DNA of 64,000 bases from Poecilobothrus nobilitatus (taxonomy: Eukaryota > Arthropoda > Insecta > Diptera > Dolichopodidae). Positions 10,885 to 21,678 of the stretch are shown piece by piece (within the stretch, counting starts at the first letter, position 1; each line of letters opens with the position of its first letter). The DNA is taken from the NCBI GenBank assembly GCA_947095535.1, contig OX352772.1, positions 231,317,754-231,381,753 of the forward strand, written 5' to 3'. The position numbers and the translations under genes were made by a program. The notes beneath the pieces were generated by a model. That model worked only from the letters and a program-made list of their open reading frames with translations. It was not told where the DNA came from and did no database searches.

Positions 10885-11175
10885 CAGCTGTAATTGTTGT
10901 ATACTGATGATCCACATAAACCCAACAGTTACAAAGTTAGAAGGTTCAAAATGATTTAAAATGAAAAAATTATGTTTCAAACTCAATTTTCTTTTGAAGC
11001 ACCCTGTATTTGGGGTACTTTTTATGGCATACTTGGAAACAGCTTTTCAAGCCCTATAATTAGTACCTAGTAACTTCTTTTCTATCTCCAACAGTTTTTG
11101 AGATATGAAGAATAGAAAAGTGTGATATAACGCAGAAAATGTGTTAACACTCTTTTCTATTGTGATTGAAAATAA
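10885..11175. repeat. Inverted copy of the junction repeat that closes each array unit
   Basis: This segment (GTCAGCTGTAATTGTTGTAT through CTATTGTGATTGAAAATAAC) is the reverse complement, with small differences, of 14220-14490 and 17700-17970. The first array unit is therefore bounded by inverted repeats of roughly 280 bp, which may have favoured its duplication. Confidence 0.65.
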
Positions 11176-11186
11176 CACAGCGATTG

Positions 11187-11862
11187 AAAATAGCGAAGAG
11201 ATTAACGAAATATTTGAATTCTACGGTTGATATTATCATGGGCATCCAAAATCTTTAACAAACCAGAGGGATATACCATTACATGATAACTCTGGCGATA
11301 CTTTGAATCTACGATGTGAAAAAACATTAATGAGATCAGAATAAAATGATGTGGATATAAAGTTATTGAGATGTGGGAATGTGAATTCCGGGAGCTAATG
11401 AGACACAATTGAAATATGAGATATTTAGAAAATCATTCATTAATTAATTTAGTTCCTTTAAATCCTCGTGATGCATTTTATGGCGGAAGAACGGTATATG
11501 TTATGGTATAGGAAGTTATATTACAGAATTTGTAAGTGGTGGTCCCAAGAACTATGCCTACAAAATTTACTGTACAAAAGATAATGCAGAAAAAATTGTT
11601 TGTAAAGTTAAAGAATTCTCTCTTAGTTATGAAGCTTCTCCAAAAATTAATTTTAATAGCATAAAGGAAGCAGTTTTAAATTCATTGAATAGTGCAGAAA
11701 CGTACATCATTTCAGAAAATATTCGTCGAAATAAAAATCATGATGTACTTACAATTTCAGAAATAAAAAAATATCAACCAAAATCGTAAAAAGCAGAATT
11801 TAATGAAGATGATAGTTATTTACCGTATGGATATAACAAAAAAAAACACGTGTTGATAAGTA
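11187..11862 (+). pseudogene. PolB remnant, array unit 1
   Basis: Translated plus-strand pieces match two separate parts of the copy 2 polymerase: EIFEFYG..YYHGHPK to PRDAFYGGRT on the left, and SYITEFVSGGPKNYAYK to LPYGYNKKK on the right. The stretch between, which would hold motifs A (DxxSLYP), B and C (DTDS), is deleted at about 11495-11512. Several stops are present, including a TAA near 11788. Sequence divergence from copy 2 PolB is large, so it derives from another Polinton. Confidence 0.85.
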
Positions 11863-12904
11863 AATCAAAATCGTATTTATTCAAATTTGTACATTTTTAT
11901 TTGTATTGTAAAAATATTTGTTTGTAGATATATTAATTTAAAATTTTTAAGAATGTAATATTATACAATCGATAAATATAAAAAATCGAATAATATATTA
12001 TATAATCGATTTCTTTTATGATCATTACATTTTTCAGAATCTTAATAAATTCACAATAAATTCTTAACATAAACTCGTTATTACTTGAATATTGTAATTT
12101 TTTAAAACCAGGAACTATACTATCATAGAATCATTTAACTTTTACATTATATTTTTTTTATATCAATTCCTTGCTTTGACTAGATAACTAGTGATTTGTA
12201 TACTCGTATATTAATTTTTTTTTTTTAGTTTAAAACTAAAAATTTTTGAATTATTTTTTATTCCATACAAAAACAAAAAAATAAACATAAATGTATATCA
12301 GAGTATATCTTTAATTTAATCCGTTCCATCCGTTTTTTGATTTGCTGTTTGTTTTCTTTTTATTCATATTTTTTGAACATTCTTACTTAAAAATAAAAAA
12401 AATATCTTACATGACATGCAGTCAGTTAATTAATGACTTTCGTTTTCTCTTTTCTTCTATAAATTCTTCTATTCATAAGAGACCATTTTATTTGTAAGTA
12501 AAAAAATCTATGTCTTACTTTAGTTTTTTTTCTTCGTGCTAACAAAAAAAAAAAACAAAAACACACTTTTACACTTTTTCTTTTCAATATTAAAGATGCA
12601 CTGTAGATTTAAAAATAAAAAAAATTTTCTCTTTTTTATTTTCATATAAGAAATTTTCTTACTACTTTTATATGTGCGCCTAGTATTTAAATTTCAGTTA
12701 TACAGTTTTGTTTATTAAGGGCCGACCCAACTTTAAATTGCTTAACACTTGACTTCCTACTATACAACCATTTGGAAATTATAAGTTAACAACCCACACA
12801 TAAAACCTAACTTAAAACCTCAACCAAAATAAATGTTTGGCTTATAGTAACCAAGATAACAACTGACTTAGTTTTTACATTACTGACTTACATTAATAAC
12901 TTAC
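11863..12904. other. AT-rich non-coding segment of array unit 1
   Basis: No coding frame is seen. It contains poly-T and poly-A tracts, a palindrome-like ATCGATAAATATAAAAAATCG region near 11968, and near 12721 a segment (GGGCCGACCCAACTTTAAAT) that recurs in each unit. The place where a Gypsy-type LTR would be expected, downstream of env on the minus strand, is included, but no LTR pair is found. Confidence 0.5.
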
Positions 12905-13690
12905 TTTTTAACATGTAGAGGTTCGACAGAAACTATTTTATTGAGAAGTGGTAGGTTTAATCTGTTTATGCGAAAAGGTAAATTTAAATGATCATTACCT
13001 TCTAGTTGAATATCTTTTTTGGAGACTGATAGAATGTTAGCTGTTTCGTCAAACAAGTGAAGGATATTTTCAAAACCCTTGTAAAAATTTAGGTTTTCAG
13101 CAAGTTCATTTAGTTTATCGTTTATTACAGCGAAATTGATGTTTCATTATAGTTGAGTTTCATTAAAGTTTTTAATTAGACTGTTGATAACAGATGTATG
13201 CATTTCAGAAATGTAATATAAATTTTTCGATATTCTGTAGTGCCAAATCAATACGTTCAGCATCCTCAGAATCCATAATACCAAATATAATGTTTTGAAT
13301 TTTGCCTAGACCGTTAAATAGTCCTCTTTTTACTTTCGATCCATTATTTGATTTATAAAGTTGTTCAATTATTACATTATTTATTTTTATTTCATTAAAT
13401 AATTTTAAAGTTAAAGTTAAAGTGACTTTAAAACGGTCCAAACATTAGTGTTAATGTTTTCTTACAAAGATGTTTTACGTGTTAATATTGGATTCTATAG
13501 TTAATATGTCTTGTTCGAAAGATGTGTGATTTAGAAAAATAGGAATTTCCAATTAGCCAAGGAATTTTGTAATTTTCCAATCTGTACAGAATAAATACCT
13601 GGTTGAGAGATAGTTCTATGGTCGCCGATACATAATGATTGAATTAATAGTAGAATTATTATAATCATAATGGAACAGCACAATATTTTC
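12905..13690 (-). pseudogene. Errantivirus-like env (F-like) remnant, array unit 1
   Basis: The best frame (13205-13441) includes a basic cleavage-type site followed by a Gly/Phe-rich fusion-peptide-like segment (KRGLFNGLGKIQNIIFG) and an acidic SEDAERI stretch. This is the pattern of baculovirus F-type proteins found as env in insect errantiviruses. The upstream part (signal peptide and N-terminus, near 13560-13690) and the downstream C-terminal part are interrupted by frameshifts and stops. It cannot encode a full protein. Confidence 0.75.
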
Positions 13691-13726
13691 TGGAAAAAAA
13701 ATTACTATAAAAAAAACATAAATGAT

Positions 13727-14114
13727 TTATGAAATATAAGATTTTAATAAATTGTTATGGACAAGTTTTTCTTTCCATCCAATTTTAATAATAGAGTTAA
13801 CTGGTGACTTTATTTCGATCATTTCATACGGGTCATTATAAGGTTGGGTAAGTTTTTATTGGTTCTATGCCTAATTTCTAATAGAACTTTATCGAACATT
13901 GAATTTCCTCTTTTGCCTATTGGTCATAGTGTAATTTTGAATTTTTTTTAGCTTCTATGTGGCTTTGACGGACTTTCGCATAACCATTTTGTAAACGATT
14001 TTTTAACTCACTCACGTAATTTTCATAATTATATATTGATTCTGCGACTCGAGTTAACGACGAAGGGATTTCCGCTTGAAATCCAAATAATACTTCGTAA
14101 GATGAAAACCCAGT
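13727..14114 (-). pseudogene. Gypsy/errantivirus integrase C-terminal fragment, array unit 1
   Basis: The minus-strand frame begins at the junction with the hairpin repeat and reads TGFSSYEVLFGFQAEIPSS, the typical region after the integrase catalytic Glu. After a frameshift near 13915 it ends with IKSPVNSIIKIGWKEKLVHN, the usual integrase tail. The catalytic core is missing here but present in the third unit at 38026-38529. Confidence 0.75.
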
Positions 14115-14118
14115 CTTT

Positions 14119-14300
14119 TCTATCTCCAACCGTTTTTGAGATATAAAGAATAGAAAAGTGTGATATAACGCAGAAAATGTGTTAACACTCCTTTGGAAAT
14201 AACACTCTCTTCTATTGTGATTGAAAATAACACAGCGATTGAAAATAACACACTTTTATATTCTTTATATCTCAAAAACGGTTGAAGATAGAAAAGAAGT
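14119..14300. repeat. Hairpin-forming junction repeat, unit 1/2
   Basis: About 45 bp beginning TCTATCTCCAACCGTTTTTG is followed, roughly 90 bases later, by its near-exact reverse complement, so single strands could fold into a long hairpin. The loop contains repeated AATAACAC motifs. It lies exactly where integrase sequence breaks off. Confidence 0.7.
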
Positions 14301-14781
14301 TACTAGGTACTAATTATTACCCCAAATACGCGTGCTACCCGAAAAAGTACCCCAAATACAGGGTGCTTCAAAAGAAAATTGAGTTTGAAACATAATTTTT
14401 ACATTTTAAATCATTTTGAACCTTCATAACTTTGTAACTGTTGGGTATATGTGGATCATCAGTATACAACAATTACAGCTGACAATTTACTCTACAAAAT
14501 GTATTATTTTTATCTCTCTACAGTAAGCCGTTCAAAAGTTATAGATTTTTTTATGAAAAGTCTCTAAAAAATCTTTAATCCCTCATATCTCGAAAAGGGT
14601 CCACAATAGACCCCCCCCCAGTACAATTTTTTTTTTGTTTTAATGCCCCCAATCACTGAGTGCAGTGCGCGTACTTGAGTCCCGGACATCCTGTATAACT
14701 TTTTAGCACCACTAAAAGCTTTAAAAAAGCTGTGCTAGAAGCTCCATATAAGTACTACTTATATTTAATCGATATCAAATC
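14301..14781. other. Non-coding inter-unit segment
   Basis: It holds AT-rich sequence, a run of nine C at about 14612-14620, and a degenerate segment near 14640-14690 (CACTGAGTGCAGTGCGCGTA). It is repeated almost exactly at 17776-18262. No gene is seen. Confidence 0.5.
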
Positions 14782-15457
14782 AATTTTGCGAAGAGACTAA
14801 CGAAATATTTGAATTCTACGGTTGATATTATCATGGGCATCCAAAATCTTTAACAAACCAGAGGGATATACCATTACATGATAACTCTGGCGATACTTTG
14901 AATCTACGATGTGAAAAAACATTAATGATATCAGAATAAAATGATGTGGATATAAAGTTATTGAGATGTGGGAATGTGAATTCCGGGAGCTAATGAGACA
15001 CAATTGAAATATGAGATATTTAGAAAATCATTCATTAATTAATTTAGTTCCTTTAAATCCTCGTGATGCATTTTATGGCGGAAGAACGGTATATGTTATG
15101 GTATAGGAAGTTATATTACAGAATTTGTAAGTGGTGGTCCCAAGAACTATGCCTACAAAATTTACTGTACAAAAGATAATGCAGAAAAAATTGTTTGTAA
15201 AGTTAAAAAATTCTCTCTTAGTTATGAAGCTTCTCCAAAAATTAATTTTAATAGCATAAAGGAAGCAGTTTTAAATTCATTGAATAGTGCAGAAACGTAC
15301 ATCATTTCAGAAAATATTCGTCGAAATAAAAATCATGATGTACTTACAATTTCAGAAATAAAAAAATATCAACCAAAATCGTAAAAAGCAGAATTTAATG
15401 AAGATGGTAGTTATTTACCGTATGGATATAACAAAAAAAAACACGTGTTGATAAGTA
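14782..15457 (+). pseudogene. PolB remnant, array unit 2
   Basis: This is nearly identical to the unit 1 remnant, with the same internal deletion between PRDAFYGGRT and SYITEFVSGG and the same main stops. Shared lesions show that the fragment was already dead before the array was duplicated. Confidence 0.85.
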
Positions 15458-16511
15458 AATCAAAATCGTATTTATTCAAATTTGTACATTTTTATTTGTA
15501 TTGTAAAAATATTTGTTTGTAGATATATTAATTTAAAATTTTTAAGAATGTAATATTATATAATCGATAAATATAAAAATCGAATAATATATTATATAAT
15601 CGATTTCTTTTATGATCATTACATTTTTCAGAATCTTAATAAATTCACAATAAATTCTTAACATAAACTCGTTATTACTTGAATATTGTAATTTTTTAAA
15701 ACCAGGAACTATACTATCATAGAATCATTTAACTTTTACATTATATTCTTTTTATATCAATTCCTTGCTTTGACTAGATAACTAGTGATTTGTATACTCG
15801 TATATTAATTTTTTTTTTTTAGTTTAAAACTAAAAATTTTTGAATTATTTTTTATTCCATACAAAAACAAAAAAATAAACATAAATGTATATCAGAGTAT
15901 ATCTTTAATTTAATCCGTTCCATCCGTTTTTTGATTTGCTGTTTGTTTTCTTTTTATTCATATTTTTTGAACATTCTTACTTAAAAATAAAAAAAATATC
16001 TTACATGACATGCAGTCAGTTAATTAATGACTTTCGTTTTCTCTTTTCTTCTATAAATTCTTCTATTCATAAGAGACCATTTTATTTGTAAGTAAAAAAA
16101 TCTATGTCTTACTTTAGTTTTTTTTCTTCGAACTAACAAAAAAAAAAAAAAAAAAACAAAAACACACTTTTACACTTTTTCTTTTCAATATTAAAGATGC
16201 ACTGTAGATTTAAAAATAAAAAAATTTTTCTCTTTTTTATTTTCATATTAGAAATTTTCTTACTACTTTTATATGTGCGCCTAGTATTTAAATTTCAGTT
16301 ATACAGTTTTGTTTATTAAGGGCCGACCCAACTTTAAATTGCTTAACACTTGACTTCCTACTATACAACCATTTGGAAATTATAAGTTAACAACCCACAC
16401 ATACAACCTAACTTAAAACCTCAACCAAAATAAATGTTTGGCTTATAGTAACCAAGATAACAACTGACTTAGTTTTTACATTACTGACTTACATTAATAA
16501 CTTACTTTTTA
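15458..16511. other. AT-rich non-coding segment of array unit 2
   Basis: This is the counterpart of 11863-12904, with an A tract of about 18 near 16140. It preserves the uninterrupted TACAAC site at 16402-16407 that matches the Polinton target in unit 3. No gene is seen. Confidence 0.5.
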
Positions 16512-17594
16512 ACATGTAGAGGTTCGACAGAAACTATTTTATTGAGAAGTGGTAGGTTTAATCTGTTTATGCGAAAAGGTAAATTTAAATGATCATTACC
16601 TTCTAGTTGAATATCTTTTTTGGAGACTGATAGAATGTTAGCTGTTTCGTCAAACAAGTGAAGGATATTTTCAAAACTTGTTTGAAAAAATTTAGGTTTT
16701 CAGCAAGTTCATTTAGTTTATCGTTTATTACAGCGAAATTGATGTTTAATTATAGTTGAGTTTCATTAAAGTTTTTAATTAATGTTTTGAATTTTGCCTA
16801 GACCGTTAAATAGTCCTCTTTTTACTTTCGATCCATTATTTGATTTATAAAGTTGTTCAATTATTACATTATTTATTTTTATTTCATTAAATAATTTTAA
16901 ATTTAAAGTTAAAGTGACTTTAAAACGGTCCAAACATTAGTGTTAATGTTTTCTTACAAAGATGTTTTAGCGTGTTAATATTGGATTCTATAGTTAATAT
17001 GTCTTGTTCGAAAGATGTGTGATTTAGAAAAATAGGAATTTTGTAATTTTCCAATCTGTACAGAATAAATACCTGGTTGAGAGATAGTTCTATGTTCGCC
17101 GATACATAATGATTGAATTAATAGTAGAATTATTATAATCATAATGGAACAGCACAATATTTTCTGGAAAAAAAATTAGTATAAAAAAAACATAAATGAT
17201 TTATGAAATATAAGATTTTAATAAATTGTTATGGACAAGTTTTTCTTTCCGTCCAATTTTAATAATAGAGTTAACTGGTGACTTTATTTCGATCATTTCA
17301 TACGGGTCATTATAAGGTTGGGTAAGTTTTTATTGGTTCTATGCCTAATTTCTAATAGAACTTTATCGAACATTGAATTTCCTCTTTTGCCTTTTGGTCA
17401 TAGTGTAATTTTGAATTTTTTTTAGCCTCTATGTGGCTTTGACGGACTTTCGCATAACCATTTTGTAAACGATTTTTTAACTCACTCACGTAATTTTCAT
17501 AATTATATATTGATTCTGCGACTCGAGTTAACGACGAAGGGATTTCCGCTTGAAATCCAAATAATACTTCGTAAGATGAAAACCCAGTCTTTTC
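16512..17594 (-). pseudogene. Errantivirus-like env and integrase tail, array unit 2
   Basis: This repeats the unit 1 arrangement. The integrase tail (17352-17594, TGFSSYEVLFGF) is followed on the minus strand by the env N-terminus: a hydrophobic signal-type segment of Ile and Leu, then SQPGIYSVQIGKLQ, at about 17050-17150. Part of the env middle is deleted near 16780 relative to unit 1. Stops and frameshifts are present throughout. Confidence 0.72.
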
Positions 17595-17775
17595 TATCTC
17601 CAACCGTTTTTGAGATATAAAGAATAGAAAATGATGTGATATAACGCAGAAAATGTGTTAACACTCCTTTGGAAATAACACTCTTTTCTATTGTGATTGA
17701 AAATAACACAGCGATTGAAAATAACACACTTTTATATTCTTTATATCTCAAAAACGGTTGGAGATAGAAAAGAAG
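17593..17775. repeat. Hairpin-forming junction repeat, unit 2/3
   Basis: This is a second copy of the 14119-14300 inverted repeat, with a few substitutions. Confidence 0.7.
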
Positions 17776-18261
17776 TTACTAGGTACTAATTATTACCTCA
17801 AATACACGTGCTACCCCAAAAAGTACCCCAAATACAGGGTGCTTCAAAAGAAAATTGAGTTTGAAACATAATTTTTTCATTTTAAATCATTTTGAACCTT
17901 CATAACTTTGTAACTGTTGGGTATATGTGGATCATCAGTATACAACAATTACAGCTGACAATTTACTCTACAAAATGTATTATTTTTATCTCTCTACAGT
18001 AAGCCGTTCAAAAGTTATAGATTTTTTTATGAAAAGTCTCTAAAAAATCTTTAATCCCTCATATCTCGAAAAGGGTCCACAATAGACCCCCCCCCCTCCA
18101 GTACAATTTTTTTTTTGTTTTAAAGCCCCCAATCACTGAGTGCAGTGCGCGTACTTGAGTCCCGGACACCCTGTATAACTTTTTAGCACCACTAAAAGCT
18201 TTAAAAAAGCTGTACTAGAAGCTCCATATAAGTACTACTTATATTTAATCGATATCAAATC

Positions 18262-18937
18262 AATTTTGCGAAGAGACTAACGAAATATTTGAATTCTACG
18301 GTTGATATTATCATGGGCATCCAAAATCTTTAACAAACCAGAGGGATATACCATTACATGATAACTCTGGCGATACTTTGAATCTACGATGTGAAAAAAC
18401 ATTAATGAGATCAGAATAAAATGATGTGGATATAAAGTTATTGAGATGTGGGAATGTGAATTCCGGGAGCTAATGAGACACAATTGAAATATGAGATATT
18501 TAGAAAATCATTCATTAATTAATTTAGTTCCTTTAAATCCTCGTGATGCATTTTATGGCGGAAGAACGGTATATGTTATGGTATAGGAAGTTATATTACA
18601 GAATTTGTAAGTGGTGGTCCCAAGAACTATGCCTACAAAATTTACTGTACAAAAGATAATGCAGAAAAAATTGTTTGTAAAGGTAAAGAATTCTCTCTTA
18701 GTTATGAAGCTTCTCCAAAAATTAATTTTAATAGCATAAAGGAAGCAGTTTTAAATTCATTGAATAGTGCAGAAACATACATCATTTCAGAAAATATTCG
18801 TCGAAATAAAAATCATGATGTACTTACAATTTCAGAAATAAAAAAATATCAACCAAAATCGTAAAAAGCAGAATTTAATGAAGATGGTAGTTATTTACCG
18901 TATGGATATAACAAAAAAAAACACGTGTTGATAAGTA
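18262..18937 (+). pseudogene. PolB remnant, array unit 3
   Basis: This is the third copy of the internally deleted polymerase remnant, nearly identical to units 1 and 2 and with the same deletion and stops. Confidence 0.85.
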
Positions 18938-20345
18938 AATCAAAATCGTATTCATTCAAATTTGTACATTTTTATTTGTATTGTAAAAATATTTGTTTGT
19001 AGATATATTAATTTAAAATTTTTAAGAATGTAATATTATATAATCGATAAATATAAAAAATCGAATAATATATTATATAATCGATTTCTTTTATGATCAA
19101 TACATTTTTCAGAATCTTAATAAATTCACAATAAATTCTTAATAAATTTGTACATTTTTATTTGTATTGTAAAAATATTTGTTTGTAGATATATTAATTT
19201 AAAATTTTTAAGAATGTAATATTATATAATCAATAAATATAAAAAATCGAATAATGTATTATATAATCGATTTCTTTTATGATCATTACATTTTTCAGAA
19301 TCTTAATAAATTCACAATAAATTCTTATATCATAAAAGATCATTACATTTTTCAGAATCTTAATAAATTCACAATAAATTCTTAACATAAACTCGTTATT
19401 ACTTGAATATTGTAATTTTTTAAAACCAGGAACTATACTATCATAGAATCATTTAACTTTTACATTATATTCTTTTTATATCAATTCCTTGCTTTGACTA
19501 GATAACTAGTGATTTGTATACTCGTATATTAATTTTTTTTTTTTAGTTTAAAACTAAAAATTTTTGAATTATTTTTTATTCCATACAAAAACAAAAAAAT
19601 AAACATAAATGTATATCAGAGTATATCTTTAGTTTAATCCGTTCCATCCGTTTTTTGATTTGCTGTTTGTTTTCTTTTTATTCATATTTTTTGAACATTC
19701 TTACTTAAAACTAAAAAAATATCTTACATGACATGCAGTCAGTTAATTAATGACTTTCGTTTTCTCCTTTCTTCTATAAATTCTTCTATTCATAAGAGAC
19801 CATTTTATTTGTAAATAAAAAAATCTATGTCTTACTTTAGTTTTTTTTCTTCGTGCTAACAAAAAAAAAAAAAAAAAACAAAAACAGTATTACACGTTTT
19901 CTTTTCAATATTAAAGATGCACTGTAGATTTAAAAATAAAAAAATTTTTCTCTTTTTTATTTTCATATAAGAAATTTTCTTACTACTTTTATATGTGCGC
20001 CTAGTATTTAAATTTCAGTTATACAGTTTTGTTTATTAAGGGCCGACCCAACTTTAAATTGCTTAACACTTGACTTCCTACTATACAACCATTTGGAAAT
20101 TATAAGTTAACAACCCACACACACAACCTAACTTAAAACTTCAAACAAAATAAATGTTTGGCTTATAGTAACCAAGATAACAAGTGACTTACTTTTTACA
20201 TTACTGACTTACTGACTTACATTAATAACTTACTTTTTAACATGCTTTGTTTATTAAGGGCCGACCCAACTTTAAATTGCTTAACACTTGACTTCCTACT
20301 ATACAACCATTTGGAAATTATAAGTTAACAACCCAGACATACAAC
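18938..20345. repeat. Non-coding segment of unit 3 with local duplications
   Basis: A block of about 180 bp at 18956-19140 is repeated at about 19140-19325, with a further partial copy to 19385. A second block (GGGCCGACCCAACTTTAAAT onward) at about 20027-20125 is repeated at 20248-20345. The Polinton target TACAAC lies at the end of the second copy. No gene is seen. Confidence 0.65.
20340..20345. repeat. Target site duplication, left (TACAAC)
   Basis: The six bases directly before the left Polinton terminus are identical to 36596-36601 directly after the right terminus. Six bp is the usual Polinton duplication length. Confidence 0.95.
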
Positions 20346-21080
20346 AGTAGTAATAGTAGCGCTTTGGCATGGGAAAATAATTATGCAAATTAGGTCAAAG
20401 TAATAGTAGCGCTTTGGCATGGGAAAATAATTATGCAAATTAGGTCAATGACCTTGGGCGTTTACTTTGTTGTTGAGAGCTTTTTTAAGGAATGTTGTAG
20501 TGTAAAAAAACAGGTAGCAAATTAGATGTCGTGATTGGCGTTTGCATAATTAGTTTCCGGAAAAGTGTTTGTAAATAATATAGAAGGTCAACTAGATAAT
20601 GTGGAACAAGTAGATAGTGCAATGACCTAAACAGGTGTTGTACTATAATAACATAGACTATATAAATAATATGCAAGAATTTATTTTATTTTTTAATAAA
20701 AAGCTTTTACTAAGTGTGTTTGGAAATAATATTGAAAGGTAAACTAAATAATGTAGAACAAGTAAGTGCAATGATCTAAACAGGTGTTATAATATCTAGT
20801 ATTTGTTACCGGTTGCATAATTAGTTTCCGGAAAAAGCTTTTGTAAATAATATAGAAGGTAAACGAGATAATGTAGGATAAGTAAGTGCAATGATCTTGT
20901 TATGATAGTATAGTAACATATAGGTTATTTTAAATAATAAAAATGTATCTTATTTTTTCAATAAAAAGCTTTCACGGTCAACCAGGTATTGTAACATAAT
21001 ATTAGCGCAAAAAATACAGTTGTTATTTATGAGATAAATAAAATGCAGATATTGAACTTGTTATTGTATCTTAGTTTTTA
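20346..21080. repeat. Left terminal inverted repeat
   Basis: Positions 20346-20638 are the exact reverse complement of 36303-36595. Beyond that the left arm has about 170 bp not in the right arm, then similarity resumes (TTAGTTTCCGGAAAA onward) to about 21080. The inner part has three related subterminal copies beginning near 20537, 20700 and 20811, with motifs TTTCCGGAAA and GTAAGTGCAATGATC. Confidence 0.9.
20349..20448 (+). repeat. Two 50-bp origin-like tandem repeats at the left terminus
   Basis: The 50-bp unit from AGTAATAGTAGCGCTTTGGC to ATTAGGTCAA occurs twice without change (20349-20398 and 20399-20448), mirrored at the right end. Each contains a TTGGC half-site and an ATGCAAAT octamer. 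Terminal tandem repeats of this kind are known from Polinton TIRs. Protein-primed replication should start at the outer end. Confidence 0.9.
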
Positions 21081-21095
21081 TTTTAATCTGAACGA

Positions 21096-21098
<3 letters not shown>

Positions 21099-21129
<31 letters not shown>
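21099..21129 (+). repeat. Poly-A tract of 31
   Basis: A homopolymer lies just inside the left TIR. A poly-T of 37 lies near the inner edge of the right TIR. It may be a slippage product. Confidence 0.8.
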
Positions 21130-21130
<1 letters not shown>

Positions 21131-21597
21131 AAAAAATAATTTATAGTATAGGTTGTATGTATAAAATCGAGAGAAAAAAATTGTATTTAGTGATTAATTG
21201 TTATGTTTTATAAAAAAAAATAAGAAAAAATTTAATATAGAACAAGATTTATTATAGATTCTTGTAAATTACTTTCTATTATGCAAATTTGAGATATGTT
21301 ATTAATAACAACTATGTATTATGCAAATAATTTAATAATGAATTGTAAAACGAAAAACACGTAAATTAATTTTTATATAATATGAATTAATATAATTGAA
21401 ATATAATTTGAAAAATTTTTATAATATATAACAAGAGTTATTATGTTCTAGGAAATTACTAGTATTATGCAAATTTGAGTTGTAAAATGTAAACAAGCTG
21501 TAATGTGGAGTGGCAATGTTAATTTTATTGTCTATTTGATTCATTTCCTAGTTTTTAAAAATATGTATGGAAAATTTCCTATCCCTTTTAATATTGG
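21130..21597. other. Leader region before PolB
   Basis: No ORF. The stretch contains three further ATGCAAAT octamers (21281-21288, 21321-21328, 21467-21474), all preceded by TT or ATT as in the terminal repeats. It ends at the PolB promoter. Confidence 0.6.
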
Positions 21598-21631
21598 TAT
21601 AAAAACATGGTTAATTAGTTATATATTATCA
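21598..21631 (+). promoter_or_regulatory. PolB core promoter (TATA and initiator)
   Basis: TATAAAAA begins at 21598, and a TCATTA initiator-like motif has its A at 21631, 33 bases downstream. The predicted leader to ATG 21679 is 48 nt. Confidence 0.6.
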
Positions 21632-21678
21632 TTAACAAAAAAAAGTCGTATAAACATACCAAATCAATACTGAGAAAA

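Larger units (their letters stand above)
11187..20345. repeat. Tandem array of about 3.5-kb units (third unit continues at 36602)
   Basis: Landmarks recur at 11202, 14797 and 18277, giving periods of 3595 and 3480 bp. Each unit holds, left to right, a plus-strand Polinton PolB remnant, about 1 kb of AT-rich non-coding DNA, and a minus-strand errantivirus-like env plus integrase tail. Units 1 and 2 end in a hairpin-bearing junction repeat at the same integrase position (cccagtc). Unit 3 lacks this junction and continues into more integrase sequence, so it may be the parental copy. Unit 3 is split by the Polinton at 20346-36595. Confidence 0.85.

Noticed and set aside
11202..11408. A 68-aa minus-strand frame (CLISSRNSHSHIS) repeated three times at identical spacing
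   Set aside because: It is antisense to the PolB remnant in each array unit; the plus strand gives clear polymerase homology.
12900..14120. Errantivirus LTR pair around the env/integrase remnants
   Set aside because: I searched the flanks for AGTTA-type long direct repeats and a primer-binding site and found none that frame the coding remnants.
21099..21129. Poly-A of 31 as a retroposed mRNA tail
   Set aside because: There is no processed gene upstream and no target duplication. A mirrored poly-T near the other TIR suggests slippage within the element.
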